Below, piece by piece: positions 47,557-59,345 of a stretch of DNA of 64,000 nucleotides. The position numbers and the translations under genes were made by a program. This DNA is from Dactylorhiza incarnata (lineage: Eukaryota > Streptophyta > Magnoliopsida > Asparagales > Orchidaceae): assembly GCA_033032865.1 (NCBI GenBank), contig JAWHQI010000065.1:4464001-4528000 (forward strand), written 5' to 3'. A model generated the notes under the pieces. The model was not told the origin of the DNA, ran no database searches, and saw nothing but the letters and a program-made list of their open reading frames with translations. How positions within the stretch are numbered: position 1 is the stretch's first letter; every line of letters begins with the position of its first letter.

Positions 47557-49114
47557 TGTTGGAACAACCCTATTACTGATTTGGGCTAGGATCACTATTT
47601 GCTGATTAGGACTAAAGTTAACCCCAATGTATAGTCAATGGGTCAAGGTTTTAGGCTGTTAGAACTCAAGAAATCATTCAGGTTTTGCATTCGATGAACT
47701 CAATACTGCGTTCGACGAACGACTCGCTCTCTACGTTCGACGAACGGCTTACACTCTGCGTTCGATGAATGGCTTGCTCTCAGCGGTTGACGATCTTCAA
47801 TCTCCTCAGTCTCAGCGGCTCAGTGGTCGACGATTTTGCTCAGTTCAGCGGTCGACGAATTCGTTAGTTCGATGAACTCGGTCTGCGTTCGACAAATACC
47901 TTCAGATCGACGAAAGTTCTTCACAGCTCAACAAATTTAATTCTTCCAGCCAGATTCATTTGACGTTGATGAACTCAAATATTGTGTTCGACAAAAATCT
48001 TGAGATCGACGAAAATTTCTATACAACAGATTTATTTCAGAAGATTATATTATTCATTCTCTGAACTCAGATCGACTACAGCAACGGATCTATTCCAGAT
48101 AAGACAAGATTTATTTCTTTCCTTATTTTATTCCTTTCCATCTCTTACCGAGAGAAAATAGTCGTTGACATTCAATGGAAAAGGCATCTTTCATGGAAAA
48201 GGAAAAAGTAATAAATCATATCAGATTTGTAGTTTCAAAATATCTCTTCTGAATATTTTATTCCTTAAATCAAGGGATTTGATTTTAAAATTAGCCAGAG
48301 AATTTAAAATGAAAAGAAGGAAGAAGACAACACAGCTGTATTATTAGATTACATTTTACAGCAAGAAAGAAAAAGAGTAGAAGGCTGTCGAGAGATATAT
48401 AGAAGAAAGAAACAGAAAAAGCTTAACAGAACTTCTTCCTCATCAAGCAGCATTCATTTTCTGAGAACATCTACATTCATCTCTCAGTGATCAGCTGCAA
48501 GTTTAGATCTTCAAAAGAGCAACAACAAACTGAAGAAAGTATTCTCTCAGTTTAATCAGCTACAAGAAGATCACTCATTCAAAAGGAAGCTTCCATCCTC
48601 AAACTGTCAATAACTCTACATCAGACAGTGGGAGCTTTGCAACATCAATTTTCATTTGTCTTCTCTCAGATTATTGACAGAGAAGAACATTCTAAATCCT
48701 CTTTATCCCATTCTGTAAAGGGTTACAACTCCTTTCAAAAGTTTACCTCTTGGTGGCAAGACACCTGATCAAAAAATCATGTTTGGTTTTTGGGCACCTT
48801 ATCAAAAGCTCATTGGTGTTAGGACACCTGATCAAAAATCCCAGTGGATTCCTACCAAGGGTGGTAGAAAAGTAGATGTATCCAGGTTTATTGGGGAACT
48901 ATTATAGCTCCTTGTGTCCTCTGTGTGTGATTTTCTGTGTGCTGTGTTGTGTTGATTTGTTTTCTTTATTTAGTTTTTATAAATCACTCTGCTATACACA
49001 TATATATAACACTATTTTAAATCCGCTATAAAATTAAGTGAAAACTTTTTAATACTCTATTCACCCCCCCCCCCCCCCCCTCTAGAGTAACTTTAAGATC
49101 TAACCTCACTTTCA
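47557..49114 (+). mobile_element. Solo copia LTR (family D) inside the RT of element A
   Basis: 1,558 bases, TGTTGGAACAACCC ... CCTCACTTTCA, flanked by GATGA at 47552-47556 and 49115-49119. The 3' end (C-run, TCTAGAG, CTCACTTTCA) resembles the LTR end of element C, so the families are related. U3 (47690-48010) carries many TTCGACGAA-type motifs, and a TATATAG lies near 48396. It has no primer site or internal sequence, so it is a solo LTR. It contains a C17 run at 49064-49080. Confidence 0.93.
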
Positions 49115-50068
49115 GATGACATTATTTTTGGTTCTACAGATGACAATCTCTGCAAGAAATTTGCTAATTTAATGTAGGGAAAGTTTGAAATGAGCAGTAT
49201 GGGAGAGCTTAAATACTTCTTAGGTCTCCGAGTGAAACAATCTGAAGATGGTATATCCATCTCACATACAAAATTCACTAGAGAGTTAGTCAAGAAATTT
49301 GGATTAGAGAATGCTTCTTCTATGAAGACTCCCATGGGATCCAATGTGTCTCTGTACAAGGATACGATGAAAAGGGAATACATTTTGATGAAACCAAGTA
49401 CAGATGCATAATTGGGTCTTTGGTTTACCTAACTGTCAGTAGGCCTGACATAATGTTTGTCACATGTGTATGTGCTAGATATCAGGTGAACTACAAGGAA
49501 TATCATCACACATATGTCAAGAGGATCTTAAGATACCTGAAGGGTACACCTAATCTTGGCCTATGGTACCCTAGGAATAATGGGTGTGAAGTAACTGGTA
49601 TTCAGATGCAGACTATGCAGGGTGCAAATAAGACAAAAAAAGTACTTCATGGACTTGCCAATTCCTTGGAGGAAGACTGATCTCATAGAGCAGTAAGAAG
49701 CAGACAAGTGTAGCAAACTCCACAGCAGAATCAGAATACATATCTGTTAGTAGTTTCTGTGTTCAACTGCTATGGATCCAGCATCTGCTTGAAGACTACG
49801 ATCTAAAGATGACCAAAATACCCTTGTTTTGTGATTCTTCAAGTGCTATCTCAATTGCTAAGAACCTTGTCTCACACAGCAGGACTAAGCATATTGAGAT
49901 CAGGTATCACTTCATTAGGGAGCATGTGGAGAATGAAGATATCTCTCTTGAGCTTGTCCCTACAGACAAACAAGTGGCAGATATATTCGCAAGCCCCTAG
50001 ATGAAGCTAAGTTTAACTTCTTCAAATTCCAATTGGGGATGTTAAACTTAGAGTAATTTCCAACTTAC
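49115..50068 (+). pseudogene. pol: RT C-terminal half and RNase H of element A
   Basis: RT resumes with DIIFGSTDDNLCKKFA, MGELKYFLGLRVKQ, KTPMGSNVSL, LTVSRPDIMFVTCVCARYQ and RILRYLKGTPNLGLWYP; RNase H follows across at least two frameshifts (LFCDSSSAISIAKN, HSRTKHIEIRYHFIREH, DKQVADIFASP). After the end of pol about 60 bases of A remain before the LTR of B1. The rest of A (3' region and 3' LTR) must lie beyond the window. Confidence 0.9.
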
Positions 50069-51291
50069 TATTGGAACATGGTCTTCCGCATCTCCTAGGT
50101 TTGAGAATAACAAATCCTATGTGTATTTGATCTTGTGTGTTTAAGTGTGCAGGATAACAAAGTCCACATGACTCAAAGATTACATAAGTAGGTTGCCCCC
50201 AAAGTTGAGCCATCAAATCCAAATCTCCTACTACCGCTGGCGATAGTACTAGCGCAGGCGCTAGCTGTCGTTCGACGAACTGAAATCGGTGCTCGACGAA
50301 ATTCACATCACGGAGTTCGACGAAAATTCGCTCGACGAAATCTTAGAGGCGTTCGACGAAATCTCGTTCGATGAAATATTGGCTTAAGTGAAACTGCCAG
50401 AAGAACTTATAGAAGGAGATAGTGCCCGGCGGTATCTGATAGCGCAGGCGATAGCGAGGAGCACGGTAGGCAAGAGAGAAAAGTTTCCTCCGATTGAAGA
50501 TTCTGCCGCGCAGAATGTGTCCTAATATGGGATAGCGCCGGCGGTTGCACTAGCGCAGGCGCTAGCGCTAAGTCTATAAAAAGGACATCTTGGCTTCGTA
50601 TTCTCAAGCCTCTTGAGATCCAGAATTCGAGAGCTTTGTGCCACAGCATAGAGAGGAAGTTTCAGAGAGATACTCCCACAAATCCATAAAGACTAAAGGA
50701 GATCCGTTGAGAAGATTTCAACACGCGTCATCATCGTGACAAAAGACCGCATCGACTACGATCATACTCTGCGTCTTCGTCTACTTCTCCAAGAGATCCA
50801 CATAGAGGGAGTTTTACATTATTGTCCTTTTATTACACATCTTTTCTGTAATCGTTTAGTAAATTCACCTCGTGTTGGCGACTGGGTCTGGGTAGGACTT
50901 AGGGCTGAAATTCGCCTCGTGTTGGCGACTAGGTCTCGGGTGTAGGTCTAGGGGGTGCTTGAGGCCATATCCGGGGAAGGGTTGCCTAGAGTGGCTTGAG
51001 GCCGTATCCGGGGAAGGATCGGCTAAATCCAACCGGTTCGTGGGGATACGAGTCGGTATAGAAAACAAAAAGAGTCTTTCTATTCGCTTTGATTTCTAGC
51101 TTCGATAAGAGATCAAGTTTTGTAATCATGCTTCTCAAGTTAATAAAATCATGTCTTTACTTTTACTTCACTTGATTTGTCTTGATCTTCTCTAGTTTAA
51201 TAATCAAAGCTTTTTCAAAGTTATTCAAAATATAATATAAGTTTTTAAAACCCTTATTCACCCCCCTCTAAGGGCGCCTACTGATCCAACA
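50069..51291 (+). repeat. 5' LTR of copia element B1
   Basis: TATTGGAACATGG (TG changed to TA) ... GATCCAACA, 1,223 bases, followed by a perfect primer site AGTGGTATCAGAG. U3 holds TTCGACGAA motifs (50260-50375) and GCGCTAGCGC-like dyads (50230-50260 and 50430-50570) leading directly into the TATA box. Shorter relatives are at 53560, 55532 and 58154. Confidence 0.88.
50575..50582 (+). promoter_or_regulatory. TATA box of LTR B1
   Basis: CTATAAAAAGG placed a few bases after the dyad GCGCAGGCGCTAGCGC; conserved in the copies at 53907, 55957 and near 58396. Confidence 0.75.
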
Positions 51292-52269
51292 AGTGGTATC
51301 AGAGGTAGGTTATTCCAAATCGGCTTAACAACTGGGAATAATGGCGTCTCATGATCTCGCTTCTATTAGTGGGGTAAATTTTTATGAAGAAGAAAAATCT
51401 CCTAAACCACCTTTATTCGAAGGGAGAAATTATAAAGGGTGGAAATTATTAATGGAAAAATTTAGATATTAATGCATAGGATATAGCAATAGTTAGACCA
51501 GCGAATGAATCAAATAAACAAGAGCGTCACCTAAATGCAAAAGCTATGCATTATATTTTTTGTGCTTTATCTTAAGACATTTTCAAATTAATATATTGTT
51601 TTTCTAGTGCATACAAAGTATGGAGATTTCTTGAAGAAATGTATGATTCTCCTTCTACAGGTATGGAACAATCGCAAGAACCGGAGAATATGCAAGCTTG
51701 CACAGGTCTTCAAGAATGCTCCTCTCATGACGGATCAATGGAGCACACATCAAATGGAAAAGAAGAAGAAGTACTGTCTTCGGAAGAGGAGTGCCAAAAA
51801 GTTGTAAAAGAAACGATATGCTCAAATCGTGCCTCTCCCGAAAGCAATGTAAGGAAATCAAATCCCATTTTCTGTACTTCTATTTCTACATTACAAATGC
51901 TTCAAACTACAAAGCGCAAACTTAAGAAATTAAAAATGCTAATAAACATTTGCGCTTAGAAAAAAAAAATTTAAGGCAAAAATTAATGAAAAATCAACTT
52001 CAAATTTGTCTAGTTCTATCCATGGTTCCTTAGTTGAAAACACTACGCCTTGTATGGAATTTGATGATTTAAAAGAAAAATGTAAGGAACTTGAAAAGGA
52101 ACTTCTTTTTATAAAAGAACAAAATGAAAGATTATGTTTAGAAAATTCAACTTTGAAAAATGATTGTGCTATGTGTACAAGTTATAAAATTGAAATTAAT
52201 GAGATGGATGAAACATTTGATGAATATAGAAATAACTATCAAGATCATATTGATTCAATTGTTTCCACT
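51292..52269 (+). pseudogene. gag: Primer site and truncated gag of element B1
   Basis: The primer site at 51292 is followed by an ATG at 51341 opening a gag with MASHDLAS and FYEEEKSPKPPLFEGRNYKG, soon stopped. Later frames show the coiled C-terminal half (LKEKCKELEKELLFIKEQNERLCLENSTLKND, then EMDETFDEYRN). It ends mid-gene at 52269 where the LTR of element C begins; CCACT (52265-52269) should be the target duplication, with its partner outside the window. Confidence 0.85.
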
Positions 52270-53559
52270 TGAAAGTGCACAGTTAACCTCACTAGAATTC
52301 TCTAGAGGGGGGGGGGGGGGGGTGAATAGAGATTTAAAAATATTTTGTGCAAAGTTAACAAATATATATATATATATATATATTTGTGTAATATTCACAT
52401 ATCTAAGCTTCCCACACACCAACAAGAATTAAGCAAATAAAGAAAGAAATAGCAAAAAGAAAATCACAGCACAACACAAAGAAATATAGTGGTTCCCCAA
52501 ACTTTGGGTAGTCCACTCTTCTACCCCCTTGGTAGGAATTCACTATCTTGTACTGAGTCTTTTGTTAAGGAGACTCTTAGAACCAGCCTGAGTCTTTTGA
52601 TAAGGAGACTCTTAGAACCACTACAACTGAATTTTTTGAAGAGAGATTCTTAAAACTCTTTTACACAATTGATATTTGAATAAGAATGAGAAGAAGAAGT
52701 AGATGGAAAATAATCGAAGCAAGAAAGAATCTTCTTCCTAGCAAGAAGAGTAGAAGCACAAGTATAGTGAATGAAATCTCTCTTCTATAGTGAGAAGGAG
52801 ATTATAAGCCCTTTTCTCTTTCAGTGAGAGCTTTCAGAAATTGCAGCAGTATGGCTTCAGAAGGAGGAAGAAGAAGAAGGCTTTTTCTTGCTGCAACACT
52901 TTTTCACTTTTCTCAATTTTCTCTTTCTTCTCTCTTGGGAGCTTTTCCTCTTTTTCAGAAATGGAGTGGATCACTTGTCCTTTTTCTTTGCAGACCTCCT
53001 TGTGTATTTATAGCTCTGGTTATTCGAAAATATTGCTATAGGAGAATAATCAATTAGCTCACAGAGAAATGGTAAGAGAGAAAAGTTTCCATAATCATTA
53101 TATCTGTAGAAGGAAAGAGATCATTCTATTTTCAAATAATGTCCATAATAATCTTAATCAAATTAGCCAAGAATCATTTATAAGGAAAGACAGATTCAGA
53201 ACGGCTAGAAAAGAATAATATAATTCCATAAAATTTAGATCTACAGAAAGAAGGAAAGAGATCTGGCGAGTTGTTGAATCTGTCACAGAAATCGATGTGC
53301 GTCGATTACTATTCGACGTAAGCGTCGATTTCAGCCTGGCTAGACATCGAGAAGAAAATATGGAAGGAGCATCGACTGAGGTGCATCGACTAGAAATCAA
53401 AGTTACGTCGACTTTGATTATGTCGAATTCTATTTAGAGTTACTTCGACTCAGTATGAGAGATGCGTCGACTACACTTCGACGTTGCGTCGATTACTATT
53501 CAACGCATATTTTACTTAAACTAATTTTTCACTCTGAGAAATCATTTTCTACACATTTC
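52270..53559 (-). repeat. 3' LTR of element C, first segment
   Basis: On the plus strand it begins TGAAAGTGCACAG and matches the start of the LTR at 63807. Read on the minus strand, CGTCGA/TCGACG motifs (53280-53510) lie upstream of a TATAAATA at 53012-53005. It carries G16 at 52307-52322 (six in the 5' LTR). Interrupted at 53559; the last 30 bases are at 59117-59146. Open frames reading MASEGGRRRR inside it are antisense to the element and not credible genes. Confidence 0.85.
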
Positions 53560-54589
53560 TATTGGAACATGGGCTTCCGCATCTCCTAAGTTTGAGAATA
53601 ACAAATCCCATGTGTATTTGATCTTGTGTGTTTAAGTGTGCAGGATAACAAAGTCCACATGACTCAAGGATTACATAAGAAGGTTGCCCTCAAAGTTGAG
53701 CCAACAAATCCAATACAAAGCGAAATTGCCGGGAGAACTTATAGAAGGAGATAGCGCCAGGCGGTATCTACTAGCGCTGGCGGTAGCGCGGAGCACAAGA
53801 GGAATGGCGAAATTGTTTCCCCGGATTAAAGATTCTCACGCGCAAAATATTACTTAATATGGGATAGCGCCGGCGGTAGCGCTAGCGTAGGCGCTAGCGC
53901 TGAGGCTATAAAAAGGACTCCTCTCCTCTCGTTTCAGATAGATCAGAGAGATATCATAGAGAGATAGAGTGCTAGAATTCCAGAGGCTATCTTGGCCGAA
54001 AGTTGATGTCCTACCAAAGTTTTGCAAAATTTTGAAGGAGAATCTCATCACGCCGGATCCAAACGAAGTCCGCTTCTACAACGCTTATTCAACAGCGGAT
54101 CTTCGCCTCCGACTTCATAAGGCAGTTTTTATTTATTTTCATTTCATATTCTTCTTGTAAACGGTTAGTGAAATCGCCTCGTGTTGGCGACTAGGTCTGG
54201 GTAGGACTTAGGGGGGAACTCGCCTCGTGTTGGCGACTAGATCTAGGCTAGGTCTAGGTGGTGCTCGAGGCCATACCCGGGGAAGGGTTGGCTAGAGCGG
54301 CTTGAGGCTGAATCCGGGGAGGATAGGCTAGGGCCACTGGTTCGTGGGGATGCGAGTCGAGATAGAAAACAAAAAGAGTTTACTATTCATCGCCACCAAT
54401 TTCTAGCGTCATAGAAGTCAACTTTTGTAAAACCTTATTTGATAGTAATAAAGCATGTCTCTACTTTATTTCAGTTGTTTTACTTGACTTTCTATTGTCT
54501 TAATCTTGCATTATTACAAAGTTTTTAAAATATCACAAGTTTTGAAAACCCTTATTCACCCCCCTCTAAGGGCACCTACCGATCTAACA
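53560..54589 (+). repeat. LTR B2
   Basis: TATTGGAACATGG ... GATCTAACA, 1,030 bases. Compared with B3 it lacks about 78 bases that include a TCGACGAA motif and one copy of the CTAGCGC dyad. TATA box at 53907. Confidence 0.9.
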
Positions 54590-54803
54590 AGTGGTATCAG
54601 AGCGAGGTTATTCCAAATCGGCTTAACATCCGGGAATAATGGCGTCTCATGATCTCGCTTCTACTAGTGGGGTAAATTTTTATGAAGAAGAAAAATCTCC
54701 TAAACCACCTTTATTCGAAGGGAGAAATTATAAGGATGGAAAATTTTAATTGAAAATTTTATTAAGACTTTAGATATCGAAGTATGGAATTTAGCCATTG
54801 TAA
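54590..54803 (+). pseudogene. gag: Primer site and gag start after LTR B2
   Basis: A perfect primer site AGTGGTATCAGAGC, then an ATG at 54641 and about 55 codons of the B gag (MASHDLAS, PPLFEGRN) with a frameshift, broken off at TTAGCCATTGTAAGAG. Confidence 0.85.
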
Positions 54804-55531
54804 GAGCGAGGTTATTCCAAGTATGGCTTCAGAAGGAGGAAGAAGAAGAAGGTTTTTTCTTGCTGCAACACTTTTTCACTTTTCTCAATTTTCTCTTTCT
54901 TCTCTCTTGGGAGCTTTTCCTCTTTTTCAGAAATGGAGTGGATCACTTGTCCTTTTTCTTTGCAGACCTCCTTGTGTATTTATAGCTCTGGTTATTCAAA
55001 AATATTGCTATAGGAGAATAATCAATTAGCTCACAGAGAAATGGTAAGAGAGAAAAGTTTCCATAATCATTATATCTGTAGAAGGAAAGAGATCATTCTA
55101 TTTTCAAATAATGTCAATAATAATCTTAATCAAATTAACCAAGAATCATTTATAAGGAAAGACAGATTCAGAACGGCTAGAAAAGAATAATATAATTCCA
55201 TAAAATTTAGATCTACAGAAAGAAAGAAAGAGATCTGGCGAGTTTTTGAATTTGTCACAGAAATCGACGTGCGTCGATTACTATTCGACGTAAGCGTCGA
55301 TTTCAGCCTGGCTAGATGTCGAGAAGAAAATATGAAAGGAGCATCGACTGAGGTGCGTCGACTAGAAATCAAAGTTACGTCGACTTTGGTTATGTCGAAT
55401 TCTATTTAGATTTACTTCGACTCAGTATGAGAGATGCGTCGACTACACTTCGACGTTGCGTCGATTACTATTCGACGCATATTTTACTTAAACTGATTTT
55501 TCACTCTGAGAAATCATTTTCTACACATTTA
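54804..55531. repeat. Filler and duplicated piece of the C LTR
   Basis: A short filler GCGAGGTTATTCCAA, identical to the bases just after the primer site (near 54600), links the broken gag to a ~715-base copy of the C LTR (54819-55531 against 52848-53559, very similar). This copy again runs into a B LTR, with flank ATTTA instead of ATTTC. Confidence 0.85.
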
Positions 55532-56641
55532 TGTTGGAACATGGGCTTCCGCATCTCCTAAGTTTGAGAATAACAAATCCCATGTGTATTTGATCTTGTG
55601 TGTTTAAGTGTGCAGGATAACAAAGTCCATATGACTCAAGGATTACATAAGAAGGTTGCCCTCAAAGTTGAGCCAACAAATCCAATACATCTACTAGCGC
55701 TGGTGGTAGTCCTAGCGCAGGCGCTAGCGACGATCGACGAATTCCTGTTCGATGAAATTTTGGCTCGAAGCGAAATTGCCGGGAGAACTTATAGAAGGAG
55801 ATAGCGCCAGACGGTATCGACTAGCGCTGGCGGTAGCGCGGAGCACAAGAGGAATGGCGAAATTGTTTCCCCGGATTAAAGATTCTCGCGCGCAAAATAT
55901 TACTTAATATGGGATAGCGCCGACGGTAGCGCTAGCGTAGGCGCTAGCGCTGAGGCTATAAAAAGGACTCCTCTCCTCTCATTTCAGATAGATTAGAGAG
56001 ATATCATAGAATGATAGAGTGCTAGAATTCCAGAGGCTATCTTGGCCGAAAGTTGATGTCCTACCAAAGTTCTGCAAACTTCTGAAGGAGAATCTCATCA
56101 CGCCGGATCCAAACGAAGTCCGCTTCTACAACGCTTATTCTACAGCGGATCTTCGCCTCCGACTTCATAAGGCAGTTTTTATTTATTTTCATTTCATATT
56201 CTTCTTGTAAACAGTTAGTGAAATCGCCTCGTGTTGGCGACTAGGTCTGGGTAGGACTTAGGGGGGAACTCGCCTCGTGTTGGCGACTAGATCTAGGCTA
56301 AGTCTAGGTGGTGCTCGAGGCCATACCCGGGGAAGGGTTGGCTAGAGCGGCTTGAGGCTGAATCCGGGGAGGATAGGCTAGGGCCACCGGTTCGTGGGGA
56401 TGCGAGTCGGGATAGAAAACAAAAAAACTTTACTATTCATCGCCACCAAATTCTAGCGTCATAGAAGTCAACTTTTGTAAAACCTTATTTGATAGTAATA
56501 AAGCATGTCTCTACTTTATTTCAGTTGTTTTACTTGACTTTCTATTGTCTTAATCTTGCATTATTACAAAGTTTTTAAAATATCACTAAAGTTTTGAAAA
56601 CACTTATTCACCCCCCTCTAAGGGCGCCTACCGATCCAACA
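55532..56641 (+). repeat. LTR B3
   Basis: TGTTGGAACATGG ... GATCCAACA, 1,110 bases with intact TG...CA ends. The promoter-proximal block GCGCTAGCGTAGGCGCTAGC ends a few bases before the TATA box at 55957. Confidence 0.92.
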
Positions 56642-57731
56642 AGTGGTATCAGAGCGAGGTTATTCCAAATCGTCTTAACATCTGGGAATAATGGCGTCTC
56701 ATGATCTCACTTCTACTAGTGGGGTAAATTTTTATGAAGAAGAAAAATCTCCTAAACCACCTTTATTCGAAGGGAGAAATTATAAAGGATAGAAAATTTT
56801 AATTGAAAAATTTATTAAGACTTTAGATATCGAAGTATGGAATTTAGCCATTATAAGACCTGCGGATGAATTAAATAAAAAAGAACGTCAACTAAATGCA
56901 AAAGCCAAACATTATTTATTTTGTGCTCTATCAAATGAAAATTTCAAATTAATATATTGCTTTTCTAGTGCATACAAAGTTTGGCAATTTCTTGAAGAAA
57001 TGTATGATTTTCCTCTCACAGGTATAGATCAAACACAGGAGGAGAAGAACATACAAGCATCCACTACTATTCAAGAAGATCTCTGTCGTTGCAAAGCCAT
57101 GGAAATCATGGAAACAAACTTGGAAAAAGAGAGCAATACATCAAAAGAAGATGAAAATTCATCTATGATGGAGGAAGGCCCAAAAGATAACAAAGGAACA
57201 TCATGCACACATTTTGCCTCCACCAAAAGCGCTGTAAGAAAGTCAAAATCTTCTTCTTGTGTGATCACTTCCATTTCTAGTTTCAATATACTAAAAACTG
57301 CTAAACGTAAGATCAAGAAATTGAAAATCACTATTAAAAATTTACATTTAGAAAATAAGAGATTAAAAGCTAATGTTAATTTAGAATCAAATTGTGATGT
57401 GGTTTCACCATCTTGTCCTTTACTTGAAAACACAAAACCTTATTTTGATTGTTATAATATTAAGGAAACACTCATGAAACTTGAAAAGGATTTTATTTTA
57501 GTAAAAGAACAAAATGAAAAATTTATGTTTAGAAAATTCATCTTTGATAAATGATTGTGCTAAGTGCAAAGACTATAAAATTGAAATTAAAGAGATGGAT
57601 GAAACATTTGATGAATATAGAAATAAATATCAAGATCATATAGATTCAATTGTTTCCACTCTTAAAAATAGCACAATTGCTTATAATAAAGTTAGACATA
57701 ATTTAAAAATTAAAAATGATGAAACATTTTG
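56642..57731 (+). pseudogene. gag: Gag of element B3
   Basis: Primer site, then an ATG at 56691: MASHDLTS, PPLFEGRNYKG followed by a stop, KLIYCFSSAYKVWQFLEEMY, then an open stretch (57000-57554) with a Lys-rich coiled segment (AKRKIKKLKI) and, in another frame, CLENSSLINDCAKCKDYKIE and EMDETFDEYRNKY. No zinc knuckle, protease or pol follows; at 57731 it joins an inverted gag piece. Confidence 0.85.
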
Positions 57732-57732
57732 A

Positions 57733-58137
57733 TGTATGCTTGTATGTCCTTCTCTTCCTGTGTTTGTTCCATACCTGCAAGAGGAAGATCTTAAGTTATC
57801 TCAAGAAAATTCCACATCTCGTATGCAGTAGGAAAAGTATGAATGAGTTTGGAAATATTTTGATCTAACGCACAAAATAGACTATTCATAGATTTTGCTT
57901 TTAAAACCATTTCGTTTTTATTTAATACGCTAGGTGGCTTTTTAATAGTGATGTTCCAAACTTTTTCATCTAAAGCTTTAAGAAAATTTTCCATTAATAT
58001 TTTCCATCCTTTCAAATTTCTTCCTTCAAATAGAGGTGGTGCTAGTGATTTTCCTTTTTTATAAAAATTAGCCCCACTAGTTGAAGCGAGATCATGAGAC
58101 GCCATTATTCCCAGTTGTTAAGACGATTGGAATAATT
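57733..58137 (-). pseudogene. gag: Inverted 5' part of a B-family gag
   Basis: The minus-strand ATG at 58105 opens 104 codons (MASHDLASTSGANFYKK, PPLFEGRNLKGWKILMENF, TAYEMWNFLEIT) plus about 30 bases of leader. It is homologous to the plus-strand gag at 56660-57090 but clearly diverged, so it comes from a different subfamily and is not a simple fold-back of B3. It keeps an open frame longer than the plus-strand copies do. Confidence 0.88.
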
Positions 58138-58153
58138 CTAAATGCTAAAATTT

Positions 58154-59111
58154 GCAGGCGCTAGTGACAATCGACGAATTCCTGTTCGACCAAATTTTGG
58201 CTCGAAGCGAAATTGCCGGGAGAACTTATAGAAGGAGATAGCGCCAGGCGGTATCTACTAGCGCTGGTGGTAGCGCGGAGCACAAGAGGAATGGCAAAAT
58301 TGTTTCCCCGGATTAAAGATTCTCGCGCGCAAAATATTACTTAATATGGGATAGCGTCGGCGGTAGCGCTAGCGCAAGCGCTAGCGCTGAGGCTATAAAA
58401 AGGACTCCTCTCCTCTCATTTCAGATAGATCAGAGAGATATCAGAGAGAGATAGAGTGCTAGAATTCCAGAGGCTATCTTGGCCGAAAGTTGATGTCCTA
58501 CCGAAGTTCTGCAAACTTCTGAAGGAGAATCTCATCACGCCAGATCCAAACGAAGTCCGCTTCTACAATGCTTATTCTACAGCGGATCTTCGCCTCCGAC
58601 TTCAGAAGGGAGTTTTTATTATTGATGTTTTTATATTCACATCTTTATTCTTGTAATCGTTAGTGAATTCGCCTCGTGTTGGCGACTAGGTCTGGGTAGG
58701 ACTTAGGGCAGAAATTCGCCTCGTGTTGGCGACTGGGTCTCGGGTGTAGGTCTAGGGGGTGCTCGAGGCCATATCCGGGGAAGGCTTGGCTAGAGCGGCT
58801 TGAGGCCGTATCCGGGGAAGGATCGGCTAAAGCCAACCGGTTCGTGGGGATACGAGTCGGTATAGAAAATAAAAAGAGACTTTCTATTAGCTTTGATTTC
58901 TAGCTTCGATAAGAGATCAAGTTTTGTAATCATGCTTCTCAAGTTAATAAAATCATGTCTTTACTTTTACTTCACTTGATTTGTCTTGATCTTCTCTAAT
59001 AATCAAAGCTTTTTCAAAGTTATTCAAAATATATTATAAGTTTTTAAAATCCTTGTTCACCCCCCCCCCCCCCCCCCCCCCCGCCCTCTAAGGGCGCCTA
59101 CCGATCCAACA
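58154..59111 (+). repeat. LTR B4, 5'-truncated
   Basis: Begins inside U3 at GCAGGCGCTAGTGACAATCG (compare 55717 in B3) and runs to GATCCAACA at 59111. No primer site follows; instead ATTTC and the last bases of the C LTR. It contains C23 at 59060-59082 where B2 and B3 have six or seven C. Confidence 0.9.
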
Positions 59112-59116
59112 ATTTC

Positions 59117-59160
59117 TAGGGGTTAAGATAAATCATTTCCCCAACAATCTCCCCCTATTT
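59117..59160 (-). repeat. End of the C 3' LTR and polypurine tract
   Basis: 59117-59146 are the outermost 30 bases of the C LTR (minus strand TGTTGGGGAAATGATTTATC); 59147-59160 is the tract AAATAGGGGGAGAT, matching that of element E at 7246. Confidence 0.8.
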
Positions 59161-59345
59161 TTCTTAACCCTATTCAGAGAGAAATTTTATCAGCTTTTAA
59201 TCAATACATCAAAGCATATTTATAGATCAGAGATATATTAGGTAATCAGAAGATAATAGAAAAAGAAATCATATAACAGGCTTTTTGTACAGATCAATCA
59301 GTACTTAAGCATTAAAAATAGAGTATATCAAAATTGTTCAACATA

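Larger units (their letters stand above)
53560..59111 (+). mobile_element. Rearranged cluster of element B copies
   Basis: Bounded by ATTTC at 53555-53559 and 59112-59116, so the whole 5.55-kb block now occupies one insertion site in the LTR of C. It contains in order: LTR B2, primer site and a short piece of gag; a 15-base filler and a duplicate of the neighbouring C-LTR; LTR B3, primer site and most of gag; an inverted gag piece from a diverged relative; and a 5'-truncated LTR B4. The outer ends behave as an LTR pair, while the interior was rearranged during or after insertion. Confidence 0.85.

Noticed and set aside
52824..53057. ORF reading MASEGGRRRR... repeated at 54784-55029
   Set aside because: It lies in the C LTR antisense to the element; the repetition reflects duplicated LTR sequence, not gene conservation.
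57071..57433. Antisense 120-codon ORF
   Set aside because: Shadow of the gag coiled-coil region on the opposite strand.
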